Assembly (NCBI RefSeq): GCF_020829495.1
Contig: NZ_JAIVFQ010000029.1
Span: 1-64,000, forward strand
Direction: 5' to 3'
Length of the DNA stretch: 64,000 nucleotides
DNA from: Nostoc favosum CHAB5714
GTDB taxonomy: Bacteria; Cyanobacteriota; Cyanobacteriia; Cyanobacteriales; Nostocaceae
Part shown: positions 7,891-16,605 of the stretch, piece by piece
Layout of the letters: every line of letters starts with the position of its first letter
Position numbering within the stretch: the stretch's first letter is position 1
Position numbers and translations under genes: made by a program
Notes under the pieces: generated by a model
The model's database searches: none
Seen by the model: the letters and a program-made list of their open reading frames with translations, nothing else
What the model was told of the DNA's origin: nothing

Positions 7891-10095
7891 ATGGGCAAAG
7901 CAATTGGCATTGATTTAGGGACGACTAATTCTGTCGCCGCTTTTAAGTTAGCAGAAGTTGAAGTGGTGACAGCTAACGATAACACGCCCCCAGACAGGAA
8001 ACTGACGCGATCGGTCGTTGCTTGTGAGCAAAATAAATTTTTGGTAGGAGATCAAGCTTACAACCAACTCAGGGCTAATCCTGAAAACGTGGTTGTTTCC
8101 ATTAAGCGCCTAATAGGAAGAGGTTTTGGCGATCCAGCCGTACAAAAACAAAAGTCGGAATTTGGTTACAAAATTGCTGAACCGAGTCAGGGAACAGACA
8201 ACAGTATTGCAGTTTGGCTAGGAGGTAAAGAATATCAACCAGAGGATATTTCTGCTGAAATTCTCAAAAAAGTTGTGCAAAATGCCCAAACTTATCGCCA
8301 AGGAATTGGTAAAGCAGGCGAAGTTATAGACCAAGCAGTTATTACCATCCCCGCTTACTTCAACGATAAACAACGCCATGCTACCCGCACAGCTGCACTT
8401 AAAGCTGGAATCACTCCTTTAGAACTGATACCAGAACCTACAGCAGCCGCCATATCTTACGGCTTTTCTCCAACTGGGGAAGATTTTAAAACGATTTTAG
8501 TTTTTGATTTTGGTGGTGGTACTTTTGATGCTTCGGTGATTCAAGCAGCAGGAACTTCATTTATTGAATTGGGAAAAGCTGGGGATTTATGGTTGGGAGG
8601 AGATGACATTGATTCTCGCATTATCAAATTTGTTAAACAGCAATTTGCCCAGCAAGAAAGAATTGCTGATATTGATGGCTTGATTGCCAAAATGCCCCAC
8701 TATCAACGGGTACGATTTAATGCTGACTTGAAGTTAGCAGTAGAACGCACCAAAATTGAACTAAGCACTGCTACAGTATCTTGCATTGCTCCTGCGACTC
8801 AATTATTAGATGAATTGGGTATTGCCATTCCCATTGAAGTAGAAATCACCCGCAAACAATTTGAGGAAATAATTTCTGACTTGGTAGAGCGATCGATTGA
8901 AATTTGCCGTGAAGCTGCTGAAGATCACCTAGATATGGTGGATGTAATATTGCTGGTTGGCGGTTCTTGCCAAATTCCTGTAGTCCAACGCAAAGTCAGA
9001 GAAGCTTTTGGAGCAGATAAAGTAGTGGTGCATCCCCGTCCAATGTATGCGGTGGCGGAGGGTGCAGCAATTGTCGCGGCTGGACTAACAGAGAAAGTCA
9101 CAACAGTATCCCGTGATTATTTTATCAAGTTGGTGGATGGCAAAGAGAAAGTAATTAAGCGAGGTGAGATTTTACCACTGACCAAACCCCACACTTTTAA
9201 AACTGCTGCTGATGGACAACGCTTGATTCACTTTCAATTTTTCAGCCCCGATCAAGTAAGGGAAGATTTGGATGGGATATATGAAGATGACAGTATTGGG
9301 GATATTTGGTTGGGTTTAAATCAATCTTATCCACGCGGGACGGAAGTCTTAGTCAAGTTGGAGTTAGATGAAAAACATAGTGGACTAAAGATGACCGCTA
9401 CATTGAAAAATGACCCTTCACAGAGAGTGAGTTGCACCTTCTCGCGGGGACGATCAGACGAGAAAATATATAAAGAATTAGAAGAAACGATCGCAGAACT
9501 CAATAACCAAAACCTAACTCATCTCGGTGTGGAAGAAGCGCTGAAGTTAGCGTTACCGGTCGTGGAGTCAACCAACAAAATCATCGATCCGAATACGGGA
9601 GAGGAACGCGGCTATTTACGCGATGACGCTAGTGCAAACTTGAAAAAATTCCAGGTATCCATGTCTAAGGAACGCCTAGAAGCAGAGTACCTAATCGATA
9701 AATGCGATCGCGTAGTTCAACTTTGCGGATCGATAATTCCCCAACCACAGCAGGAACGATTGCAAAAGCTCAGTCAAGAATTGCAAGATGCCATCAACAC
9801 CAATAACCTCTCCAAGATGGAGTCTAAGAGTGAAGATGCAAGACGAGAACTTGACAATTTACCTGATGAGGTCAAGCTCATTCAAGCTTGTTTTTTAGCA
9901 ATCCGTCAAGCCTACGCGGTTGCACCGACTCAAGCAAATGCCATGTCTGACAAACTTTCTCGGATGCTTGCCGCTATGAAAAGTGATGATGGACAGGAAG
10001 CCAATCGCTTGTGGAGTGAATTGCAACCAGATATCCAGCGTTGGCTAAATCATGAGTTACCCAGCAACAGCATTGTCACAGGATTAACGCGATGA
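7891..10095 (+). CDS. Divergent Hsp70 (DnaK-like) chaperone
   Basis: 734 residues. The nucleotide-binding domain (about 1-400) keeps the Hsp70/actin motifs: IGIDLGTTNS (5-14), the EPTAAAISYGF region (182-192), VFDFGGGTFDASV (204-216) and LLVGGSCQIPVV (354-365). The usual interdomain linker (DVTPLSLG-like) is absent; after GLTEKVTTVSRDYFIKLVDG the sequence goes into an atypical substrate-binding-like region. Residues beyond about 530 are a charged helical extension. It is therefore not the housekeeping DnaK. It starts a five-gene operon and its stop overlaps the next ATG (ATGA). The role is inferred to be a specialised chaperone working with the GrpE-like and J-like proteins encoded downstream. 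Confidence 0.9.
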   Translation: MGKAIGIDLGTTNSVAAFKLAEVEVVTANDNTPPDRKLTRSVVACEQNKFLVGDQAYNQLRANPENVVVSIKRLIGRGFGDPAVQKQKSEFGYKIAEPSQGTDNSIAVWLGGKEYQPEDISAEILKKVVQNAQTYRQGIGKAGEVIDQAVITIPAYFNDKQRHATRTAALKAGITPLELIPEPTAAAISYGFSPTGEDFKTILVFDFGGGTFDASVIQAAGTSFIELGKAGDLWLGGDDIDSRIIKFVKQQFAQQERIADIDGLIAKMPHYQRVRFNADLKLAVERTKIELSTATVSCIAPATQLLDELGIAIPIEVEITRKQFEEIISDLVERSIEICREAAEDHLDMVDVILLVGGSCQIPVVQRKVREAFGADKVVVHPRPMYAVAEGAAIVAAGLTEKVTTVSRDYFIKLVDGKEKVIKRGEILPLTKPHTFKTAADGQRLIHFQFFSPDQVREDLDGIYEDDSIGDIWLGLNQSYPRGTEVLVKLELDEKHSGLKMTATLKNDPSQRVSCTFSRGRSDEKIYKELEETIAELNNQNLTHLGVEEALKLALPVVESTNKIIDPNTGEERGYLRDDASANLKKFQVSMSKERLEAEYLIDKCDRVVQLCGSIIPQPQQERLQKLSQELQDAINTNNLSKMESKSEDARRELDNLPDEVKLIQACFLAIRQAYAVAPTQANAMSDKLSRMLAAMKSDDGQEANRLWSELQPDIQRWLNHELPSNSIVTGLTR

Positions 10096-10607
10096 AGATG
10101 AAGCTGAACTGTCCTGTGTGTGATTACCAAGAAATTGAAGGTGACACTTGTCCTAACTGTGATACCGACCTTTCTGTAATTCGGATGCTCAAAGAATTAC
10201 CGCAGGTGGAAAACCCTCTGCAACAAGTGAAAACTGCCAAATGGCAACTAGGAGTTGCTTTACTCCTGCTGATTATCGGGATTGGGTTGGGTGTAATGGG
10301 CAGTTTTATCTTCCTGCAACCACAGTTACACACATTACCTGTCTCTTCTTCCAATCTAGTTAGTAGCGATCGCCTAAAACTACCAGTTAATCATGCCCCT
10401 GTGACAGCTAAGGAACCCCCAAAACCAATTACCTATACTGTCAAATCGGGAGATCACCTCAGCGCGATCGCCCAAAAATTTTGTGGTGAGGGAACCTCTT
10501 GGCAAGTAATGGTTAAAGCCAATCCCCAACTCAAAGGACGGCAAGACTATGACTATATAGATGTAGGGGAGGTGTTAAAAATCCCCAACTGCAAGGAGGG
10601 CGCTTGA
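10092..10607 (+). CDS. Zinc-ribbon, single-TM, LysM-domain protein
   Basis: 171 residues starting at the ATG that overlaps the Hsp70 stop codon. The N-terminus has two CxxC pairs (CPVC at 7-10, CPNC at 20-23), which look like a small zinc ribbon. Residues about 52-75 are a transmembrane helix (VALLLLIIGIGLGVMGSFIF). Residues about 112-168 are a LysM domain (YTVKSGDHLSAIAQKF, ending DVGEVLKIPNC). The layout suggests a cytoplasmic zinc ribbon next to the Hsp70-like protein and a periplasmic LysM that may bind peptidoglycan. The combination is unusual in a chaperone operon. Confidence 0.85.
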   Translation: MKMKLNCPVCDYQEIEGDTCPNCDTDLSVIRMLKELPQVENPLQQVKTAKWQLGVALLLLIIGIGLGVMGSFIFLQPQLHTLPVSSSNLVSSDRLKLPVNHAPVTAKEPPKPITYTVKSGDHLSAIAQKFCGEGTSWQVMVKANPQLKGRQDYDYIDVGEVLKIPNCKEGA

Positions 10608-13336
10608 TGAGCATCGTTGATAGCTTGAACGCTTTAACTAAAACTTTGCTGGGAGTGGGTATTGTTGATGCCTGGAAGCAAGCACCACAAACTAAAGAAG
10701 CCAGCGAAAAAGCAGCACAATTAGCCCAAAAAAAACACCTGCGAGAAGCAGTAATTATTGCAGAAAAAGCTCTCGCTGTCTGGTCTAGGAAACCAGGTTT
10801 TTGGGAGCGTTTAATTTATCAATTGCTGCTGGGTAAGCTGTTAGACAATCTTACTCAGCAACTAAAGCAGTGGCGCTATCAAGTCGCAGAAGTAGATAAA
10901 CTAGCTGCTAATGCCAAAACCTTTCTCAAGCAAGATACGGGCGATCCTCTAGAAACGCAAGCACTTGCAAGTGCGATCGCCATTTATCAGCGCTGTACCA
11001 AAATTCTCCATGATGATCGCATATCGCGGGTAATCAAGCAGTGCCAAAAAGAATTGCAACGGCGACAGCAGTTCTTAAGTTTAGTGACACAGGCACAGTC
11101 TCAGGCAGAAAATCTGTTTTATAAAAATGCGATCGCAGTTTACCGAGAGGCTGAAAAGCTTTATTCTACTGAGTTTCTACGACAGGCGATCGCTGCAAGT
11201 ATTGCTCAAGTCCAACAAGAAGAAATTTATAATGCTGCTTTTCAAAAGGTGCAACAAGCTGAAAGTGAAGGAAGATTACAGGGAGCGATCGCACTCTTAA
11301 AAAATGCCCTGACTAAATTTTCTCGCTCTGACGGACTTGATTTACTACAAAAGCTACAAAAAACACTAAAAGGAAGAGAACAGTTTCGCCAAGGGCTAGC
11401 AGCAGAAAAAGCGGGTGATTTTAAAGCGGCTGCATCTCTCTATAAAAATGCTAAATTGCTCTTGCCCAACTCTACATACTGCCAAATCCGGTTAGCACTT
11501 GTGGCAATTAAAACTCAGGCATGGGCAACCGCACTAAATCACCTCGAAGCTATACCTGGAGAACAAGCTGCTTACTTGCGGGGATTTGCCTACGCCCAAC
11601 AAGAAGATTTACAGGTAGCTTATAAAGAATGGCTTGGGTTATCTACTGCTAACATTGCCAAGCAACGAGAGATTCTCAAAAATCTTTCCCAACGTCAACG
11701 GCTGCTAAGACTACAGAATATAGAGCAACTGGTAAAAGCTGAAAATTGGGAGAAGGCTAAAGCAGAGAGTACACAATTTCTCCGAAAATTTGGTTCCCAT
11801 CCCTTAGTTGAGAAAAATCTCAAAGAACATATTCAGCCACGTTTAGAAGCAGAACTATGGAAAGATAAAGACTGGAGAATTATTGCCGAGAAGACTGAAA
11901 AAGCCTGGATTTCACAGCCTAATATTACTACATTACATAATTTGGCAGTAGCAAATTATTATCTTGCTCAAACTTCCCCTATAAATCTGTTAAATTTGAT
12001 ATTTTATTTATCAACAGCTTTGGCAAATATAACGGAAGATCCTAGCCTTCAAGATGTGCCTTGGCTAGAAAATAAACCTGTAGAATTTACCTCAGTCTCT
12101 TTAGAATTAAAACGCCGAATAGCAACCGCAATAGATACTTTGAAAGATACAAATATTATTAATTATTTGAATTTGCGCGATCGCTACCGATTAGAAGTAG
12201 TATCTCTAAACCTCATGGGTGAGCCGTCAAAGTGGGGAATGAAAATAAAAGATGTATTTATTACACCTGGCTGTTATCAGCATTACCTTCCTCAATGGCA
12301 AGGGATTTTCGACAATAAAATACATGCTAACCAAAAAATATTAAATTCCCTTTATACAAATTGGGGATTGGCTATGGCTGCTTGTTTAGAAGGAGATTAT
12401 CAAAGAGCAATTCAACTTAAACCTTCAACCACAGATAAGTCTGATATCGCAGCATTTGCTCAGAAATTTGTCGCTTATCATGAAGGTTCCTATCAGCTAC
12501 AACAACAAAAATGGCGAGAGGCAATTATTCCTCTAGAGCAAGCAAAGCCAGAAATTCAAGCTAGTCAGGATTGGCAACAAGAAATAAACAGACTTTGTGG
12601 ATTGCAACGTCAAGCAATATCAGAATTTCAAGAACATTTAGAGTTTGCCCAGTTTTGGTATGACCTTTTAGAAAGTCGAGATGCTAGAAGTTATCTAGCT
12701 GAGTATAAGGCGGAACAAATACGCAAACAAATTGCTAGTGAACAAATTTCATTAGCAACAGCGCTGAGAGAACTACAAAAAATTAAACAAATTGACAATC
12801 AAAATCCTATTGTAATTGATTTAATTCAGAGAATTGAATTTAACCAAGAAGTAGAATTAATTGATAATTTATTAAAAAAGAGTAAATTTGAAGAAGCTGT
12901 CCAACGTGCCAAAGAATCCCAGCATCAACGTATACGGAATATTGTGTCAGACATTTGCATAGAAATATTAGCCAAGGGTTTCCAAAATCGGGATTTAGGA
13001 TTTGAAGATATTTATCAATTAGGCTATTGGGCTTATGAACTCTGTCCAGACGATCCAAATGTCCAAGAAGTTTACGAATTTAGCCAAGAACTAAAGGATA
13101 TTAAAAATCTGATGAAATGCGATAGCTTTGATGAAGCCGTTCATCGTGCCAAATACTCACAACATGACTCTATTCGTTACTATGTCGCTGACTTTTTTAT
13201 TAAAACCTTGCTTAAAGGTATCCAAAACCGCGATTTATCTTTTAATTTAATTCAGCAATTAGGTAGCTGGGCTTATGAACTTTGTCCAGACGAACCTGCT
13301 TTTCAAGAAATTTACCGCAGCCTGAAAATTCGTTAA
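10607..13336 (+). CDS. Large TPR-like helical repeat protein
   Basis: 909 residues from ATG 10607, chosen because AAGGAGG at 10593-10599 sits seven bases upstream. The stop of the LysM gene overlaps this start (TGATG). The sequence is almost wholly helical, with degenerate tetratricopeptide-like pairs (AAQLAQKKHLREAVIIAEKAL; FRQGLAAEKAGDFKAAASLY). At the C-terminus two homologous units of about 80 residues repeat: one begins with KFEEAVQRAKESQHQRIR, the other with SFDEAVHRAKYSQHDSIR, and both end in a WAYELCPD motif. No catalytic motif or signal peptide. It is likely a scaffold or adaptor for the Hsp70-like partner. Confidence 0.8.
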   Translation: MSIVDSLNALTKTLLGVGIVDAWKQAPQTKEASEKAAQLAQKKHLREAVIIAEKALAVWSRKPGFWERLIYQLLLGKLLDNLTQQLKQWRYQVAEVDKLAANAKTFLKQDTGDPLETQALASAIAIYQRCTKILHDDRISRVIKQCQKELQRRQQFLSLVTQAQSQAENLFYKNAIAVYREAEKLYSTEFLRQAIAASIAQVQQEEIYNAAFQKVQQAESEGRLQGAIALLKNALTKFSRSDGLDLLQKLQKTLKGREQFRQGLAAEKAGDFKAAASLYKNAKLLLPNSTYCQIRLALVAIKTQAWATALNHLEAIPGEQAAYLRGFAYAQQEDLQVAYKEWLGLSTANIAKQREILKNLSQRQRLLRLQNIEQLVKAENWEKAKAESTQFLRKFGSHPLVEKNLKEHIQPRLEAELWKDKDWRIIAEKTEKAWISQPNITTLHNLAVANYYLAQTSPINLLNLIFYLSTALANITEDPSLQDVPWLENKPVEFTSVSLELKRRIATAIDTLKDTNIINYLNLRDRYRLEVVSLNLMGEPSKWGMKIKDVFITPGCYQHYLPQWQGIFDNKIHANQKILNSLYTNWGLAMAACLEGDYQRAIQLKPSTTDKSDIAAFAQKFVAYHEGSYQLQQQKWREAIIPLEQAKPEIQASQDWQQEINRLCGLQRQAISEFQEHLEFAQFWYDLLESRDARSYLAEYKAEQIRKQIASEQISLATALRELQKIKQIDNQNPIVIDLIQRIEFNQEVELIDNLLKKSKFEEAVQRAKESQHQRIRNIVSDICIEILAKGFQNRDLGFEDIYQLGYWAYELCPDDPNVQEVYEFSQELKDIKNLMKCDSFDEAVHRAKYSQHDSIRYYVADFFIKTLLKGIQNRDLSFNLIQQLGSWAYELCPDEPAFQEIYRSLKIR

Positions 13337-13349
13337 TTAAAGGTATGTA

Positions 13350-13964
13350 ATGGAATATAATCCTTATGAAATTCTGGGTGTATCCCCAGCAGCATCCAAA
13401 GCTGAAATTGCAAAAGCTGTAGCAGTGGCAATGAAGCACAAAAAACATCCTGTGGATATCATTGCTAAAGCTCAAAAAAGTTTACTAAAACCAGAAGAAC
13501 GCATCATAGCCGACTATTTACGTCCTATACTGCCTACTATTAAGCACTTCAAATATAGTGATTTATCGGCTTTGCTTCAGCCAGCACCTAGACTGGTATT
13601 ATTACCAGAATTTGATGGATTAGAGCAAGTGATCGCTCAATCTGCCCAAGAACAACGCCTAGAGCGAGAGCCTTTACCGATGAGCCTATCAGAGTTATTC
13701 ACTGAGGGCATTATAGCTTGTAAAGAAGGCCGTTACCCCAAAGCGATAAAATATCTCAAAGACTACTGCCAAGGCTGTACAGACCGGAATAGTAAAGATT
13801 ACATTCAAGCCCAAATGTGGCTAATTAAAGTGTATAAAATAGTTGGACAGTTAGAAAGAGCGATCGCGCTTTGTCAGCTTTTGAGTAACCATACCCGCCC
13901 GCAAGTGCAAACTTGGGCAACTAAAACTCTAGCGATGTTATCAAAAGAGGTTTCTCATGTTTAA
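13350..13964 (+). CDS. J-domain-like co-chaperone with an altered HPD motif
   Basis: 204 residues. The N-terminus MEYNPYEILGVSPAASKAEI matches helix I and the start of helix II of a J-domain. KPEERIIADYL matches the end of the domain. In place of the invariant HPD tripeptide the loop reads HPVD, and helix III appears shortened. The C-terminal half (about 115-200) is TPR-like (FTEGIIACKEGRYPKAIKYL). J-proteins stimulate Hsp70 ATPase through HPD, so the altered loop suggests a changed or absent stimulatory role, perhaps matched to the divergent Hsp70 partner. It starts 13 bases after the TPR gene with an AAAGG upstream. Confidence 0.75.
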   Translation: MEYNPYEILGVSPAASKAEIAKAVAVAMKHKKHPVDIIAKAQKSLLKPEERIIADYLRPILPTIKHFKYSDLSALLQPAPRLVLLPEFDGLEQVIAQSAQEQRLEREPLPMSLSELFTEGIIACKEGRYPKAIKYLKDYCQGCTDRNSKDYIQAQMWLIKVYKIVGQLERAIALCQLLSNHTRPQVQTWATKTLAMLSKEVSHV

Positions 13965-14436
13965 TTTTATTCTCAGTAAAAAGAAGCGCGACTTAAGCAT
14001 ACAAAAATTTGGCAACCTCCAAAAGGAAAATGTTTTACTACAACAGTCTTTGCGAGAACAGCAAACCCAAACCACAGCAGATACAGAAGATTTATTCTTA
14101 GAAATGCTAGAAATTGGTGATGCACTAGAAGCCTTGCTGGATTATCTAGAACAGAATCCCGACCCCAGCCCAGAATTTATCCAGCGTTTACCCCAGTCTG
14201 TAGGAGCGGTTAATCGTAAGTTTCTCAGTGTACTAAAAAAGCGCCAAATTTTACCTATAGAACTGCAAAGTATACAGCCAGATTTTAATTTATGCCGTGT
14301 TGTTGATCGTGAAGTAAGAAATGATATGCCAGACCAAACAATTACTAAAATCGTCCGTCGAGGGTTTTCTTTAGGAGAAAAAACCCTGCGTCCAACAGAG
14401 GTAATCACATCCAAATTAGAAGTTGGAGAATTGTAG
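13957..14436 (+). CDS. GrpE-like nucleotide exchange factor
   Basis: 159 residues; the ATG overlaps the end of the J-like gene and is preceded by AGAGG. An N-terminal coiled coil (about 18-65, LQKENVLLQQSLREQQTQ) is followed by a GrpE beta-domain pattern at about 113-153: VVDREVRNDMPDQTITKIVR, then GFSLGEKTLRPTEVI. This resembles the GrpE signature (VxxVxxxxxPDGTVxxVLxxGYxLxxRxLRPAxV). It is shorter than housekeeping cyanobacterial GrpE. As last gene of the operon it gives the module an Hsp70, a J-like protein and an exchange factor. Confidence 0.78.
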   Translation: MFNFILSKKKRDLSIQKFGNLQKENVLLQQSLREQQTQTTADTEDLFLEMLEIGDALEALLDYLEQNPDPSPEFIQRLPQSVGAVNRKFLSVLKKRQILPIELQSIQPDFNLCRVVDREVRNDMPDQTITKIVRRGFSLGEKTLRPTEVITSKLEVGEL

Positions 14437-14503
14437 CTGCTGTTTATATTAAGAGACAGCCTAGTAGCGCAAGGCGGAAGTCACGCATTCACGCATTCAA
14501 AAG

Positions 14504-14711
14504 CAGGGCTGTTTCATTCCATTTCAAACAGGATTTGTCAAGATGGTTAGTGGGAAAAATGGTAAGTGAGGGTGACGATGAGATGAACATTTAAGCACTT
14601 AAAGATCAGTAAAATAGTTCATTTTATCGGCACGCTAGGAACAAAATAACCAATTTTTAATTGCTAGAACCCTTGATTTTTAAAGCTCTTTCGGGAATGA
14701 AACAGCCCTGC
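14504..14711. mobile_element. 208-bp MITE with 18-bp perfect ends
   Basis: GCAGGGCTGTTTCATTCC (14504-14521) is repeated inverted at 14694-14711. The flanks cattcaaaa (14495-14503) and ccttcaaaa (14712-14720) match at 8 of 9 bases, which suggests a 9-bp target duplication. No open frame inside. It fills most of the spacer between the chaperone operon and the secreted protein. Confidence 0.75.
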
Positions 14712-14946
14712 CCTTCAAAAGGGGGAAACCGGAATCAAAGTCCCCGTTTTTAAGGGAGATTTCGAGATATCTAAAACTTTTGATATCGGTAAGAAGACTT
14801 TTCAAACATCCTCTTAGCTGCCTGCTTGTACAACCCTTTATTGTGGCACATTTGAATGTGGCACAACCAACTGAAATTTCACTGGAATTTTTTCATTAGA
14901 ATATGTATATATCATTACTAATCTAACAGCCTGTTGGAGGGCTACT

Positions 14947-15438
14947 ATGAAATACTGTCGCCCCCGACTTCAGTTTCGCAACGGCTGGCTGTTGGCTATA
15001 CTTGCTGCCATCACAGCTACGCCTGTAATAGCAGAGACAGCGAATTTTGGGACTTTTACCCTGTCAACAAACTTTAATCCAGCACAAGGAACAGTGCAGG
15101 GGTTTACAGGTGGTTCTTACTCATTGTCTGCTATAAGTAACCGCGATCGCGATCAAAAAGCCTGTATTGGCTTTGCCGATCCTAATCCAGATCATATTAT
15201 GGTTTTGGAAAAGGACTTTTCCCAGATGACAATACAAGTCGATAGCAACGGCAATGACACCACTTTGCTGATCCAAGGGCCAGACCAAACTACGATTCGT
15301 TGCGGCGATGACACTGGTAAAAGTAAAGATGCTAGCGTTAGCGATCGCAACTGGAAAAGTGGCACCTATCGGATTTGGGTGGGTACATTTAATCCTGGGG
15401 CCAAGCACGATTACACTTTGAAAGTGGAGCAGCAGTGA
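14947..15438 (+). CDS. Exported protein with a PPC-like beta domain
   Basis: 163 residues preceded by GGAGGG eight bases upstream of the ATG. Residues 1-30 form a signal peptide ending near TPVIAETA. The mature part has DTTLLIQGPDQTTIRCGDD and SGTYRIWVGTFNPG, a pattern seen in bacterial pre-peptidase C-terminal (PPC) and related beta-sandwich domains. No protease domain is attached, so it is probably a small periplasmic or extracellular binding protein. Function unknown. Confidence 0.75.
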   Translation: MKYCRPRLQFRNGWLLAILAAITATPVIAETANFGTFTLSTNFNPAQGTVQGFTGGSYSLSAISNRDRDQKACIGFADPNPDHIMVLEKDFSQMTIQVDSNGNDTTLLIQGPDQTTIRCGDDTGKSKDASVSDRNWKSGTYRIWVGTFNPGAKHDYTLKVEQQ

Positions 15439-15439
15439 A

Positions 15440-15560
15440 GTGGGGAGTAGGGAGTGGGGGATGAGGGAGCAGGGGGAGCAGGGGGAGATGAGGGAGAAGA
15501 ATTAATAACCAATGCCCAATGCCCCATTCCCTATTCCCCATTCCCCATTTTGAGGTGTAA
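15440..15560. repeat. Low-complexity G-rich and 'CCCATTCCC' repeats
   Basis: The spacer between the exported protein and cysE consists of GGGAGCAGGGGGA-type runs followed by CCCAATGCCCCATTCCC-type runs. The same classes recur at 39312, 42745, 43243, 51630 and 57420. Non-coding. Confidence 0.6.
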
Positions 15561-15617
15561 CGTCTGAGAGGATAATATGGGAGAGTAGCTTGTTGTGCTT
15601 TCCGAGGGTGCTATCTC

Positions 15618-16382
15618 GTGCTATCTATACTGCGTGCTGACTTTCGTATCATATTTGAACGTGACCCAGCTGCTCGTAACTGGTTGGAAGTTTTATTTTG
15701 TTACCCTGGTTTGCAAGCCCTGCTATTCCATAGGCTGGCTCACTGGCTGTATACTGTTGGTCTTCCCTTTATTCCCCGCCTGATTTCTCACTTGGCTCGG
15801 TTTTTGACTGGAATTGAAATCCACCCTGGTGCAGCAATTGGAAAAAGTGTGTTTATTGACCACGGGATGGGTGTAGTAATTGGTGAAACTGCGATCGTGG
15901 GAGACTATGCCCTAATTTATCAAGGTGTCACCCTTGGGGGTACTGGTAAAGAATGTGGTAAGCGCCATCCAACTGTAGGTGAAAACGTCGTAGTTGGGGC
16001 TGGAGCTAAGGTACTGGGCAATATCCAAATTGGTAATAATGTCCGTATTGGCGCTGGGTCTGTTGTTCTAAGGGATGTGCCTTCAGACTGTACTGTGGTA
16101 GGCGTGCCTGGGCGCATTATGTATCGTTCTGGAGTTCGGGTTGCACCTCTTGAACACAATAACTTACCAGATTCAGAAGCCCAAGTAATTCGTGCTTTAG
16201 TTGACAGGATTGAGGCGTTGGAAGAACAAATACAAACTTTTCAGCGCACCAATTCTTCAGAAAAAACTCCTGTTTTAGTAGGTTGTTTAGCCACCAAAGA
16301 GGATGAGCTAACCCACGATACTCGCTGGTGCAACCTCAAAGATAAGACTATCCAGCAATTTCTAGATGGTGCTGGCATTTAG
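15618..16382 (+). CDS. cysE: Serine O-acetyltransferase
   Basis: 254 residues from a GTG start (15618) preceded by GAGGG. The N-terminal helical region ([20 protein letters not shown]) is typical of cyanobacterial CysE. A left-handed beta-helix of hexapeptide repeats follows (about 70-175), with the catalytic region [20 protein letters not shown] and [15 protein letters not shown]. The enzyme transfers acetyl from acetyl-CoA to L-serine, the first step of cysteine synthesis. It has a longer C-terminal tail than enterobacterial CysE, as usual in Nostocales. Monocistronic. Confidence 0.96.
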   Translation: MLSILRADFRIIFERDPAARNWLEVLFCYPGLQALLFHRLAHWLYTVGLPFIPRLISHLARFLTGIEIHPGAAIGKSVFIDHGMGVVIGETAIVGDYALIYQGVTLGGTGKECGKRHPTVGENVVVGAGAKVLGNIQIGNNVRIGAGSVVLRDVPSDCTVVGVPGRIMYRSGVRVAPLEHNNLPDSEAQVIRALVDRIEALEEQIQTFQRTNSSEKTPVLVGCLATKEDELTHDTRWCNLKDKTIQQFLDGAGI

Positions 16383-16411
16383 TTAAACGTCAAGGGTTAA
16401 GGGTCAATCTT

Positions 16412-16578
16412 TAGCCCTTTCAAGGTGACTAGTAAAATCTCTTTTTTTCTCTCTGTGTTCTCTGCGCCTAATAAGGTTAGAAAAATTATTTTTAAACCGC
16501 AGAGGCACAGAGAACACAGAGTAAAGAGCTTAAAGAGGAATTTCTGGTCTAAAATTCTTATCCACCTTGAAAGGGCTA
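16412..16578. mobile_element. 167-bp palindromic MITE with an 11-bp direct repeat
   Basis: Ends TAGCCCTTTCAAGGTG (16412-16427) and CACCTTGAAAGGGCTA (16563-16578) are perfect inverted repeats. Inside, CTCTGTGTTCTCTG (16451-16464) pairs with CAGAGAACACAGAG (16508-16521). Immediately outside both ends is the direct repeat gggtcaatctt (16401-16411 and 16579-16589), a likely target duplication. Lies between convergent cysE and the PPOX gene, so it may also act as a bidirectional terminator. Confidence 0.75.
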
Positions 16579-16605
16579 GGGTCAATCTTTTGACTCTTGA
16601 CTAAA

